Assembly: GCF_014648635.1 (NCBI RefSeq)
Contig: NZ_BMRM01000012.1
Span: 1-64,000, forward strand
Reading direction: 5' to 3'
DNA length: 64,000 nucleotides
Source: Streptomyces cinerochromogenes
Lineage (GTDB): Bacteria; Actinomycetota; Actinomycetes; Streptomycetales; Streptomycetaceae
Made by a program: the position numbers and the translations under genes. Under the pieces are notes generated by a model. The model ran no database searches, was not told the origin of the DNA, and was given only the letters and a program-made list of their open reading frames with translations. Of this stretch, positions 53,120-61,536 are shown piece by piece (within the stretch, counting starts at the first letter, position 1; the number at the start of each line of letters is the position of its first letter).

Positions 53120-53980
53120 GTGAACAAGCCTCTCCTTGCCGCGCTCTCCGCCCTGGCGATAGCCGGGCTGGGCGCGACCCCGGCGGTCGCCGCACCGCAC
53201 ACGGCCGCCAAGACCACCACCCCGCACACCACGAAGGCCGTCAAGGCGACCGTCACCTTCGCCGGCACCGTCTCGCTCAGCAACTGCTCCGGCTCCGTCA
53301 TCCGTTTCCCGGGCTCGGCCGACACCGACCCGGCGCTGGTCCTGACCAACGGCCACTGCCTGGAGACCGGCATGCCGGGCCCCGGCGACGTCATCACCGG
53401 CCAGTCGTCCAGCCGTTCCTTCGGTCTGCTGAACTCCTCCGGCACCAAGATCGGCACGCTCCGCGCCAACCAGGTCGTCTACTCGACCATGACGGACACG
53501 GACGTCACGATCTACCGCACCACCACCACGTACGCGGCCATCAAGAGCACGTACGGCATCAGCCCGCTCACCGTGCAGGACACGCACCCGGTCGCCGGCA
53601 CCTCCATCAAGGTGGTCTCCGGCTACTGGAAGCGCACCTACAGCTGCAACATCGACGGATTCGTGTACCGGTTGAAGGAGGGCGACTGGACCTTCAAGGA
53701 CTCGGTCCGCTACACGTCCTCCTGCAACACCATCGGCGGCACCTCCGGCTCCCCGGTCATCGACACCACCACCGGCAAGGTCGTCGCCGTCAACAACACC
53801 GGCAACGAGGACGGCGAGCAGTGCACGGTGAACAACCCGTGCGAGGTCGACGCGAACGGCAACGTCACCGTCCGACAGGGCATCAACTACGCCCAGGAGA
53901 TCTACAACATCCCGGCCTGCTTCACCACCGGCAACAAGCTCGACCTGAGCGCGGCCGGCTGCACCCTGCCCAAGCCGTAG
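53120..53980 (+). CDS. Secreted trypsin-like serine protease
   Basis: A 286-residue precursor with a signal peptide (cleavage likely after VAA). The chymotrypsin-fold triad is His 79 in TNGHC, Asp 126 or 128 in TDTDVTIYR, and Ser 209 in GGTSGSP. Several Cys (56/80, 176/202 and others) suggest disulfides. The start is the GTG at 53120 behind AGAGGGG. Convergent with the D-aminoacylase-like gene; the two stops are 7 bases apart. Confidence 0.9.
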   Translation: MNKPLLAALSALAIAGLGATPAVAAPHTAAKTTTPHTTKAVKATVTFAGTVSLSNCSGSVIRFPGSADTDPALVLTNGHCLETGMPGPGDVITGQSSSRSFGLLNSSGTKIGTLRANQVVYSTMTDTDVTIYRTTTTYAAIKSTYGISPLTVQDTHPVAGTSIKVVSGYWKRTYSCNIDGFVYRLKEGDWTFKDSVRYTSSCNTIGGTSGSPVIDTTTGKVVAVNNTGNEDGEQCTVNNPCEVDANGNVTVRQGINYAQEIYNIPACFTTGNKLDLSAAGCTLPKP

Positions 53981-53987
53981 GCGCGGT

Positions 53988-55598
53988 TCACAGCGGCGTA
54001 CGGCGGACGGAACGCCCCGCGAGGACGTCCGTCCGCCGGCCGTCCTCGACGGCGAACCGTCCGTCGACCAGCACGTACGGGATCCCGGCCGGCAGCGTGC
54101 GCGGCTCGGCGAAGGTGGCGCCGGGCGCGACCGTCTCCGGGTCGAACAGCACCAGGTCGGCCCGGTAGCCCTCGCGCACCAGCCCGCGGTCCGGCAGCCG
54201 CAGCCGCGCCGCGGGCCGGGAGGTGAGGTGGGCGACGCACTCCTCCAGGCTCAGCACCCCCAACTCCCGCACGTAGTGCCCGAGATAGCGCGGGAAGGTG
54301 CCGTACGCCCGCGGATGCGGCTTGCTGCCCTGGAGGATGCCGTCGGAACCGCCGGTGTGCGCGCGGTGCCGCATGATCGCGCGGACGTTCTCCTCGTGGC
54401 CGACGTGCTGGAGGACCGTCGTACCGAGCCGGTCGTCCACCAGCAGCCGGCGCGCCGTCGTCCACGGCTCCTCGCCGCGCAGTCGTGCCGCCTCCCGCAC
54501 GGTACGGCCCACCAGGCCGGCCAGGGCCGGATCGGTGACGCCGGAGATCTCGATCGTCTCCCACTCCACCGGCACCCCGTGGCAGCCGTCCGAGCCGGTG
54601 ACCTCCAGGCCGTACCGGATCCGCTCGGCCGTCCCCGGGTCGGCGAGCCGGGCCAGGACCTCCTCGGGGCCGCCCTCGCTCGCCCAGCTCGGCAGCAGCG
54701 CGGCGAGGGTGGTGCAGCCGGGGGTGTAGGGATAGGTGTCCAGCGTGATGTCCGCGCCCGCGTCCAGGGCCCGGTCGAGCAGCGCGAGCAGCTCCGGAGC
54801 CCGGCCCCGGTTCACGCCGAAGTTCATCGTCGCGTGCGCGAGGTGCAGCGGACAGCCCGCCTCCCGGGCCAGGTCCACCATCTCCGCGTACGCCTCCAGG
54901 GCGCCGGCGCCGTAGGAGCGGTGGTGCGGGCAGTAGTAGCCGCCGTAGGACGCCACCACCCGGCACAGCTCGGCCAGTTCGCCGTTCCCGGCGTACATCC
55001 CGGGCGTGTACGTCAGCCCGGAGGACAGCCCGACCGCGCCCTGCTCCAGCCCCTCGGCCACCAGCCGCCGCATCCGGTCCAGCTCCTTGGGGGTGGCCGG
55101 GCGGTCCTCCCAGCCGACGACGAGCGCCCGGACCGTGCCCTGCGGGACCAGATAGGCCGCGTTCACGGCGATCCCCCGGTCCAGCCGGTCGAGGTACTCG
55201 CCGACGCTGCGCCAGTCGGCCTCGACGTCGTCGCCGTACCCGTTCCAGCCGGTGATCGCCCGCCGCACCTCCTCCAGCGTGCGGTCGTCCACGGGGGCGT
55301 ACGACAGCCCGTCCTGCCCGAGGACCTCCAGCGTGACCCCCTGCGCGACCTTGGCGCTGTGGTCCGGGTCGCGCAGCAGGGCCAGGTCGGAGTGGGCGTG
55401 CATGTCGATGAAGCCGGGGGAGAGGACCAGGCCCTCGGCGTCGATCTCCCGCACGGCGCGCGGACGCTGGCAGCCCGCCGCCGCGGCCTCCTTGACGATC
55501 GAGACGATCCGTCCGGCGTCGATCACGACATCGGCGCGGTACGACGGCTCACCGCTGCCGTCGACCACCTCGGCGTCCCGGACGACCAGGTCCTCCAC
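53988..55598 (-). CDS. N-acyl-D-amino-acid deacylase (D-aminoacylase) family
   Basis: A 536-residue amidohydrolase-superfamily enzyme. The metal site HxH lies at 67/69 in GFIDMHAHSDL, with further motifs THGQD-like LGQDGLSYAP, CPHHRSYG and LHLAHATMNF. C-terminal MRHRAHTGGSDGIL holds the last metal Asp. D-aminoacylases release D-amino acids from N-acyl forms. It follows the deaminase gene by 9 bases and the GTG start lies behind AGGAGG. The substrate could also be dihydropyrimidine-like. Confidence 0.88.
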   Translation of the reverse strand: MEDLVVRDAEVVDGSGEPSYRADVVIDAGRIVSIVKEAAAAGCQRPRAVREIDAEGLVLSPGFIDMHAHSDLALLRDPDHSAKVAQGVTLEVLGQDGLSYAPVDDRTLEEVRRAITGWNGYGDDVEADWRSVGEYLDRLDRGIAVNAAYLVPQGTVRALVVGWEDRPATPKELDRMRRLVAEGLEQGAVGLSSGLTYTPGMYAGNGELAELCRVVASYGGYYCPHHRSYGAGALEAYAEMVDLAREAGCPLHLAHATMNFGVNRGRAPELLALLDRALDAGADITLDTYPYTPGCTTLAALLPSWASEGGPEEVLARLADPGTAERIRYGLEVTGSDGCHGVPVEWETIEISGVTDPALAGLVGRTVREAARLRGEEPWTTARRLLVDDRLGTTVLQHVGHEENVRAIMRHRAHTGGSDGILQGSKPHPRAYGTFPRYLGHYVRELGVLSLEECVAHLTSRPAARLRLPDRGLVREGYRADLVLFDPETVAPGATFAEPRTLPAGIPYVLVDGRFAVEDGRRTDVLAGRSVRRTPL

Positions 55599-55607
55599 GC
55601 GGGCCTC

Positions 55608-56879
55608 CTAGAAGAAGGTACGGATGTAGTCGACCACCGTGCCGTCCGCCTCGGCCACCGGGATCAGCTGCCACTTGTCGAAGGACGTGCACGGGTGGGA
55701 GAGGCCGAAGCCGACCCAGTCGCCGACCTCGACATCCGCGCCGGGCCCGGTGCGCAGCCACAGGTGCTGGTCGGACAGGGCGGTCACCTCGATCCCGGTC
55801 GCCGCGTGCTCGCCGCCGTCCCGGCGTACCACGTGCGCCACCGGGAGGTCGAGGTCGTAGGCGGCGTCCCGCTTGCCCGCGTTGACGAACGCCTCGGCCG
55901 GGGACGGCCGGGACACCACCTGCGCCCACAACCGGAACGCGGGCTCCAGCGCCCCCTCCTCCGGCACCCGGTTGAACGGGGTCAGCCTGCTGTAGTGCAC
56001 GTCGTCGTGCGAGACGTACGCCCCCGAGCGCAGCAGCTTCAGCACGGGCCGGGAGAGCCCCGGAACACCGGCGAAGACATCGGCGACGGCGTCGAACCAC
56101 TCGCTGCCGCCGGCGCTCACCACGATCTCGTCCGCCTCGGCGAACCGCCCGTCCCGGTCGAACTCCACGGCGAGCGCCACCAGCCGCTCCAGCCATGCCC
56201 GCACCCGCTCCGGGGAGGCGTCCGGCACCTGCGCCTCGTACCCCGCCACGCCGACGAGCCGCAGCGTCCCGGTGGCGGCCACCGCGTCGGCGACCGCCCG
56301 GGCCTCCGCCTCCGACCGCACGCCGGTCCGGGCGCCCTCGCCCGCGCCGACCTCCACCACCACGTCCACCGGGCGGGCGGTACCGCCGAGGGCCGCGTCC
56401 ATCAGCTCCACCCCGCGCACGGAGTCGACGTAGCAGACGAACCGGAACTCCGGGTCGGCGGCCAGCTCGCCGGCGATCCAGCGCAGGGCGGAGGCGTCCA
56501 CCAGCTCGTTGGCGAGGAACACGCGCGGGACGCCGAACGCCCGGGCCACCCGCACCTGGTGGGGCAGGGCCAGCGTGATCCCCCAGGCGCCGTGCTCGAT
56601 CTGGCGGTGGAAGAGCTGCGGGGCCATGGAGGTCTTGCCGTGCGGCGCGAAGGCCAGGCCGTGCCGGGCGGTGTACGTCTCCATCAGCGCGAGGTTGTGC
56701 TCCAGGCGCTCGGCGGAGAGGGCGAGGACGGGGGTGGTGAAGCCGTCGCCGTCCCGGAAGAGGTTGCGCCGCTGGGCGGTCAGTTCGGCGACGGTGAGGC
56801 CGTCGGCGTCCGGCGGCAGGCCCTTGAAGCGGTGGTCGACACGTTCCTCGGCAAGGCGGGTGAGCGCTTCGGTGCCCAT
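55608..56879 (-). CDS. D-serine-dehydratase-like amino acid deaminase
   Basis: A 423-residue fold-type III PLP enzyme. Lys 82 in APHGKTSMAP is the PLP lysine. His 395 and Cys 397 in SHPCTSFDKW match the zinc ligands of eukaryotic-type D-serine dehydratase. GYEAQVPD and SAGGSEWFD complete the barrel. It probably converts D-serine, or another D-amino acid, to a keto acid and ammonia. It begins the leftward unit, next to the palindrome at 56894. The ATG at 56879 follows GAGAGGGG. Confidence 0.9.
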   Translation of the reverse strand: MGTEALTRLAEERVDHRFKGLPPDADGLTVAELTAQRRNLFRDGDGFTTPVLALSAERLEHNLALMETYTARHGLAFAPHGKTSMAPQLFHRQIEHGAWGITLALPHQVRVARAFGVPRVFLANELVDASALRWIAGELAADPEFRFVCYVDSVRGVELMDAALGGTARPVDVVVEVGAGEGARTGVRSEAEARAVADAVAATGTLRLVGVAGYEAQVPDASPERVRAWLERLVALAVEFDRDGRFAEADEIVVSAGGSEWFDAVADVFAGVPGLSRPVLKLLRSGAYVSHDDVHYSRLTPFNRVPEEGALEPAFRLWAQVVSRPSPAEAFVNAGKRDAAYDLDLPVAHVVRRDGGEHAATGIEVTALSDQHLWLRTGPGADVEVGDWVGFGLSHPCTSFDKWQLIPVAEADGTVVDYIRTFF

Positions 56880-56893
56880 GGAGCCCCTCTCTC

Positions 56894-56918
56894 GGCCGTT
56901 GCAATATGCGCAACGGCC
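56894..56918. promoter_or_regulatory. Perfect palindrome, likely IclR operator
   Basis: GGCCGTTGC at 56894-56902 and its exact complement GCAACGGCC at 56910-56918 separated by 7 bases. It stands between the divergent deaminase and kinase genes. A third copy of the half site is at 57038-57046. Confidence 0.65.
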
Positions 56919-57037
56919 ATTGCGTGTACTGCTAATGGTGTCTAGCATCTCGCCGAACACCGGGTCAACGGAGCCGTCACCCGGACCTCGACCGGAGTCT
57001 CGACAGGAGTCATCATCGACGACGCTGCTTACGCCCC

Positions 57038-57046
57038 GGCCGTTGC
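57038..57046 (+). promoter_or_regulatory. Isolated GGCCGTTGC half site in the kinase leader
   Basis: The same 9 bases as the left arm of the palindrome at 56894-56918, located about 23 bases before the GTG start of the kinase. It may be a secondary regulator site. Confidence 0.45.
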
Positions 57047-57068
57047 GCAGCCGTGGAAGACCGCGGAC

Positions 57069-58088
57069 GTGGCGACGCTCGGCGAGACCATGGTCGCCTT
57101 CCTGCCCACCCGCCCCGGCCGCCTGGCCGACGTCCCCGCCTTCGACCGGGCCGTCGGCGGCGCCGAGTCCAACGTCGCCTGCGCCCTGGCCGCCTTCGGA
57201 CACACGGCACGCTGGGTCAGCCGGGTCGGCGCGGACGGCTTCGGCGACCATCTCGTGGAGCGGATCGCCGGGTACGGCGTCGACGTCCGCGCCGTCCACC
57301 GCGACCCGGACCGGCCCACCGGGGTGTACTTCCGCACCGCCGGGGACCGGGGCACGGGTGCGCACGAGGTGGCGTACTACCGGGCGGGCTCGGCGGCGTC
57401 GGCGATGTCCCCGGCCACCGTGGACCTGACGGCACTGCGCGCGGCCCGCATCCTGCACCTGTCCGGCATCACGGCGGCACTGTCGCGGGACTGCCTGGAG
57501 CTGCTGCACGAGCTGACGGCCCCCGCCCCGGGCCGCCCGCCGGTGTCCTTCGACGTCAACCACCGGCCGGGGCTGTGGCGCGACCGCGAGGGCGGCCGGC
57601 TGCTGCGGGAACTGGCACGGCGCGCGGACATCGTGTTCGTGGGGGAGGACGAGGCCGAGGAGGCCTGGGGCGTCACGGGCGGCCCCGACGCGATCCGGAG
57701 GGAACTGCCGGAACCGGGGGTGCTGGTGGTCAAGCAGGGGGAGAGGGGGGCGACGGCGTTCGTGCGACCGTGCACGGGCGAGCGCGGTGCCGGCACCTTC
57801 GAACCGGCCCTGCGCACCGCCGTCGTGGCCACCACCGGCGCCGGGGACGCCTTCGCCGCCGGATTCCTCTCCGCGACCCTGCGCGGCCTCCCCGTGCGGC
57901 ATCGCCTGCGCCACGGCCACCTCTTCGCCGCGGCCGTCCTCACCGCCCCCGGAGACCTCGCCGCGCCCCCCGCCCGCGACCACGCCGACCGCCTCGCCGC
58001 CCTGGACGACGGCGCATGGGGGAGACTGCGACTCGGCCCCGGCTGGACGCAGGCCGATCGGGCCCCGGAGGAGGCGAACATCCCATGA
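57069..58088 (+). CDS. PfkB-family sugar kinase, KDG-kinase-like
   Basis: A 339-residue ribokinase-fold enzyme. VGGAESNVA (29-37) is PfkB signature 1, and TTGAGDAFAAGF near residue 257 carries the catalytic Asp and anion hole. LGETMVAFLP at the N-terminus resembles 2-dehydro-3-deoxygluconate kinase. The start is set at the GTG at 57069; the reading frame remains open upstream without ATG/GTG, next to AGGAG at 57005-57009. Its end overlaps iclR by ATGA. Confidence 0.85.
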   Translation: MATLGETMVAFLPTRPGRLADVPAFDRAVGGAESNVACALAAFGHTARWVSRVGADGFGDHLVERIAGYGVDVRAVHRDPDRPTGVYFRTAGDRGTGAHEVAYYRAGSAASAMSPATVDLTALRAARILHLSGITAALSRDCLELLHELTAPAPGRPPVSFDVNHRPGLWRDREGGRLLRELARRADIVFVGEDEAEEAWGVTGGPDAIRRELPEPGVLVVKQGERGATAFVRPCTGERGAGTFEPALRTAVVATTGAGDAFAAGFLSATLRGLPVRHRLRHGHLFAAAVLTAPGDLAAPPARDHADRLAALDDGAWGRLRLGPGWTQADRAPEEANIP

Positions 58089-58849
58089 GTCAGACCGTCG
58101 ACCGCGCCCTGAGCATCCTGCCGCTGCTCGCCGAGGGCCCCGCCGACCTGGGCCGGGTCGCCGAGCGCCTCGGCGTCCACAAGTCCACGGCCCTCCGGCT
58201 CCTGCGCACCCTGCACGAACACGGCCTGGTCTACCGCCAGTCCGACCAGCGCTACCGCCTCGGCGCCCGCCTCTTCGCCCTCGCCCAGGAGGCGATGGAG
58301 AACCTGGACATCCGCGAGATCGCCCACCCCCACCTCGTACGGCTCAACGAGCAGTGCGGGCACACCGTCCACCTCGCCGTCCACGAGGAGAACGAGGTTC
58401 TCTACATCGACAAGGTGGACAGCCGCTACCCGGTCCGCATGTACTCCCGGATCGGCAAGCCGGTCGCCATCACCGTCGCCGCCGTGGCCAAACTGCTCCT
58501 CGCCGACCTGCCCGAACCCGAGCGCCGCGCCCTCGCCGAGCGGCTCGACTACCCCCTGTACACGCCCCGTTCGACCCCGAACGCCGACGCCTTCCTGAAG
58601 GAACTGGCCACGGTGCGCGAACAGGGCTGGGCCACCGACCTCGGTGGCCACGAGGAGTCCATCAACTGCGTCGCCGCCCCCATCCGCGGCGCCGACGGCC
58701 GGGTGGTCGCCGCGATGTCGGTGTCCGCGCCGAACGTGGTCGTCACCGCCGAGGAACTCCTCGCCCTCCTGCCGCTGGTACGCCGTACGGCGGACGCGAT
58801 CAGCGGCGAGTACTCCGGACGAACCCCAGTGAAGGACCCCACCGTATGA
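58085..58849 (+). CDS. IclR-family transcriptional regulator
   Basis: A 254-residue regulator. The winged HTH lies at about residues 5-60: LGRVAERLGVHKSTALRLLR. The effector domain runs from about 75 to 250, with GWATDLGGHEESINCVAAPI at the characteristic binding-site position. Starts by ATGA overlap with the kinase and ends by ATGA overlap with ridA. It is probably the regulator of its own unit and of the divergent genes through the palindrome at 56894-56918. Confidence 0.92.
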   Translation: MSQTVDRALSILPLLAEGPADLGRVAERLGVHKSTALRLLRTLHEHGLVYRQSDQRYRLGARLFALAQEAMENLDIREIAHPHLVRLNEQCGHTVHLAVHEENEVLYIDKVDSRYPVRMYSRIGKPVAITVAAVAKLLLADLPEPERRALAERLDYPLYTPRSTPNADAFLKELATVREQGWATDLGGHEESINCVAAPIRGADGRVVAAMSVSAPNVVVTAEELLALLPLVRRTADAISGEYSGRTPVKDPTV

Positions 58850-59256
58850 CCGACAAGACCGCGCTCACCCCGAAGACCCACACCACCCCGCCCGCGAAGT
58901 TCTCGCACGGCGTGAAGAAGGGCAACATCCTCCAGGTCGCCGGCCAGGTCGGCTTCCTGCCCGCCGAGGAGGGCAAGCCCCCCACGCCCGCCGGCCCCAC
59001 CCTGCGCGAGCAGACCCTGCAGACCCTCGCCAACGTCAAGGCGATCCTGGAGGAGGGCGGCGCCGGCTGGGACGACGTGATGATGATCCGCGTCTACCTC
59101 ACCGACACGGCCCACTTCGCCGAGATGAACGAGATCTACAACGCCTACTTCGAGGAGCAGGCCCTCACCCAGCCGCCCGCCGCCCGCACGACGGTCTACG
59201 TCGGCCTGCCGGCCGGCCTCCTCATCGAGATCGACGCGCTCGCCGTACTGGGCTGA
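58846..59256 (+). CDS. RidA-family enamine/imine deaminase
   Basis: A 136-residue trimeric RidA/YjgF protein. Its QVAGQVGFLP segment and C-terminal PAARTTVYVGLPAGLLIEID are typical, with the Arg in AART at the active site. It hydrolyses 2-aminoacrylate released by PLP enzymes such as serine dehydratases. Starts by ATGA overlap with iclR. That fits the deaminase on the divergent side. Confidence 0.93.
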   Translation: MTDKTALTPKTHTTPPAKFSHGVKKGNILQVAGQVGFLPAEEGKPPTPAGPTLREQTLQTLANVKAILEEGGAGWDDVMMIRVYLTDTAHFAEMNEIYNAYFEEQALTQPPAARTTVYVGLPAGLLIEIDALAVLG

Positions 59257-59260
59257 CGAC

Positions 59261-59310
59261 CTCCACCGGACTCCACCGGACTCCCGCGGACTCCCGCAGC
59301 ACTCCCGCAC
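59261..59310 (+). repeat. 10-bp tandem repeat between ridA and the permease
   Basis: CTCCACCGGA twice, then CTCCCGCGGA, CTCCCGCAGC and ACTCCCGCAC at strict 10-base spacing, beginning just after the ridA stop. Confidence 0.7.
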
Positions 59311-59399
59311 GCACGCCGTCCCCGGCGCGGCGCCCCCTGGCGCCGTGCCGCGATCCCCCCTGCCCGAAAGCAGCATGCACGTACGCAGAGGACCCCCGT

Positions 59400-60926
59400 A
59401 TGTCCTACCCGATCGCTGCCCCCGTCCCCGCCCCCGCCACCCCACCCCACACCGGAGGCCTGCTCCTCCTCGTCGACGGCACGGCCGGACTGCTCACGGT
59501 CGCCGCCGTGGGCGTCGCCCTGCTCCTCTTCCTGATCATCAAGGCCAGGCTCCAGCCGTTCGTCGCCCTGCTCGCCGTCTCCATAGCCGTCGGCCTGCTG
59601 GCCGGCCTGTCGGTCACCGAACTCTTCGGCACGGTCCAGCGCTCGGACGCGGTGTCCACCATCGAGTCCGGCATGGGCGGCATCCTCGGCCACGTAGCGA
59701 TCATCATCGGCCTGGGGACGATGCTCGGCGCGATCCTCGAGGTCAGCGGCGGCGCCGAGGTGCTGGCCGCGCGCCTGCTGGCCCTGTTCGGCGAGCGCCG
59801 GGCCCCTCTCGCGATGGGCCTGACCGGCCTGGTCTTCGGCATCCCGGTCTTCTTCGACGTCGGCATCTTCGTCCTGGCCCCGATCGTCTACGCGGCGGCG
59901 AAGCTCCCCCAAGAGCCTCCGACAGGCTCCGGTTCAGGGGGTACCCCCACCGGCAAGTCGATCCTCCTGTACTGCCTGCCCCTGCTGGCCGGCCTGTCGA
60001 TGACCCACGCCTTCCTGCCCCCGCACCCGGGCCCGGTGGCCGCGGCCGGACTGCTCCACGTCCAGCTGGGCTGGGTGATCCTCATGGGCGTCGTCTGCGG
60101 CGTCCCGGCCGTCCTGGCCGCCTGGGCGTACTCCGCGTGGATCGGCAGGCGGATCTTCGTCGCCGTACCGCAGGACATGGCGGAGGCCGCCCAGGAGGCG
60201 CGGCGCGCGGTGCTGGAGGAGCAGCGTGCCCAGGGCCTGGCCTCGCGGGAAGAACCGGTACCGCTCGGTACGGTCCTCGCCGTCATCGGTACGCCCCTGC
60301 TGCTGATCCTCGCCGCGACGTTCTCCTCGATCGCCCTGGACCCGTCCCCCGCCCGCGCGGTGATCGAGTTCTTCGGCCACCCCTTCGTGGCCCTGACGAT
60401 CGCCCTGCTCCTCGCCTACTACGTCCTCGGCATCCGGCGCGGCTGGTCCCGCGCCTCGCTGGAGAAGGTGTCCACGGCGTCACTGAAACCGGTGGGCAAC
60501 ATCCTGCTGGTCGTCGGCGCGGGCGGGGTCTTCGGGGCCGTACTGAAGGCGAGCGGGGTCGCCCAGGCGCTGTCGGACACCTTCCACGACGTGGGCCTGC
60601 CGGTGATCGTCCTGTCGTACCTGATCTCGCTCGTGCTGCGCGTCGCCCAGGGCTCGGCGACGGTGGCGATCGTGACGACGGCGGGCATCGTGGCCCCGCT
60701 GCTGACGCAGGATCAGCACTCCCCGGCCTTCACCGCCCTCGTCATCATGGCCATCTCCGCGGGCTCCATCTTCGCCTCGCACGTCAACGACGGCGGATTC
60801 TGGATGGTGGCCAAGTACTTCGGCATCAGCGAGCGCGACACGCTGCGGACCTGGACGGTCCTGGAGTCGGTGCTGTCACTGGCGGGGTTCGCGGTGGCGG
60901 CGGTGGTCAGCGTGTTCGTGAGCTGA
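59400..60926 (+). CDS. GntP-family permease (gluconate or D-serine type)
   Basis: A 508-residue integral membrane transporter with about 12 hydrophobic segments, including FGIPVFFDVGIFVLAPIVY, HAFLPPHPGPVAAA and, near the end, FASHVNDGGFW. This is the GntP family, which includes gluconate transporters and DsdX, the D-serine transporter of E. coli. Residues about 168-185 are a low-complexity insertion encoded by a palindromic element. The ATG at 59400 follows GAGGACCC. Given its neighbours, D-serine is a plausible substrate. Confidence 0.9.
   Translation: MSYPIAAPVPAPATPPHTGGLLLLVDGTAGLLTVAAVGVALLLFLIIKARLQPFVALLAVSIAVGLLAGLSVTELFGTVQRSDAVSTIESGMGGILGHVAIIIGLGTMLGAILEVSGGAEVLAARLLALFGERRAPLAMGLTGLVFGIPVFFDVGIFVLAPIVYAAAKLPQEPPTGSGSGGTPTGKSILLYCLPLLAGLSMTHAFLPPHPGPVAAAGLLHVQLGWVILMGVVCGVPAVLAAWAYSAWIGRRIFVAVPQDMAEAAQEARRAVLEEQRAQGLASREEPVPLGTVLAVIGTPLLLILAATFSSIALDPSPARAVIEFFGHPFVALTIALLLAYYVLGIRRGWSRASLEKVSTASLKPVGNILLVVGAGGVFGAVLKASGVAQALSDTFHDVGLPVIVLSYLISLVLRVAQGSATVAIVTTAGIVAPLLTQDQHSPAFTALVIMAISAGSIFASHVNDGGFWMVAKYFGISERDTLRTWTVLESVLSLAGFAVAAVVSVFVS
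59904..59949 (+). repeat. Palindromic element inserted in frame inside the permease gene
   Basis: Nested inverted repeats: CTCCCCCAA (59904-59912) pairs imperfectly with TTCAGGGGG (59933-59941), GAGCCT (59913-59918) pairs with AGGCTC (59924-59929), and GGGGGTACCCCC lies at 59937-59948. The element encodes about 16 residues rich in Pro, Gly, Ser and Thr in a loop. Confidence 0.65.
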
Positions 60927-60963
60927 CTGGTTCCGGCACAGGGAAGTCGTCCATACTGCCGCC

Positions 60964-61533
60964 GTGGAGCAGCGCATAGGATCGAGCAGCAAGCCGTCGA
61001 AGGCCGAGCCGTTGAAGGCGGAGCCTGTCACGGGCGCCGGTTTCGACCCGGCGTACATCCCGGGGATCACGGGTCCGACGCCCAGGGAGCCGGTGTCGAA
61101 GGAGCCGGGTCCCGCTCAGGCGACGGCTGAGGAGCTGAAGGCCGAGACGGCGGTGGCCGAGAAGCCGGCACGGCCCGCCGACGAACGGGAGGCGGATGCG
61201 GACGGCCCGGCCGACGGCCTGACCGACGCCCCGGCCGACGAACCGGTGACCGACGGCCCGGTCTTCGAGGCCTCCGACCGCCGGGCGCGGATAGTGGCCG
61301 ACCGCCGGGGTGTCCGCCTCAGCCTGGACGAGGAGGCCTGCGAGTTCCGCTGGGACGAGATCGCCGCCGTCGAGACGGAGTCGCCCCGCTTCGGCAAGCG
61401 CTACACGATCACCGTGCACACGCCTGACCGCCGCTGGTACCCGATCGAGATCGAGGCGGCGGCCAGGTCGCGGTTCAAGGAGTGGGACGAGCAGCTGGAC
61501 GCGGTGCTCGACGCCTACTTCGAGGAGGCGTGA
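60964..61533 (+). CDS. Protein of unknown function with acidic head and folded tail
   Basis: A 189-residue cytosolic protein. The first 100 residues are low-complexity (Pro, Glu, Ala, Asp), and the last 85 form a beta/alpha domain with strands such as GVRLSLDEEACEFRWDEI and RYTITVHTPDRRWYPIEI. I do not recognise it. The start is GTG 60964, in a 37-base gap from the permease. Its stop is 3 bases from the convergent carboxypeptidase stop. Confidence 0.65.
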   Translation: MEQRIGSSSKPSKAEPLKAEPVTGAGFDPAYIPGITGPTPREPVSKEPGPAQATAEELKAETAVAEKPARPADEREADADGPADGLTDAPADEPVTDGPVFEASDRRARIVADRRGVRLSLDEEACEFRWDEIAAVETESPRFGKRYTITVHTPDRRWYPIEIEAAARSRFKEWDEQLDAVLDAYFEEA

Positions 61534-61536
61534 CCC

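Noticed and set aside
57012-57068. An N-terminal extension of the sugar kinase.
   Set aside because: It has no ATG, GTG or TTG start and contains an operator half site; the family's N-terminus fits GTG 57069.
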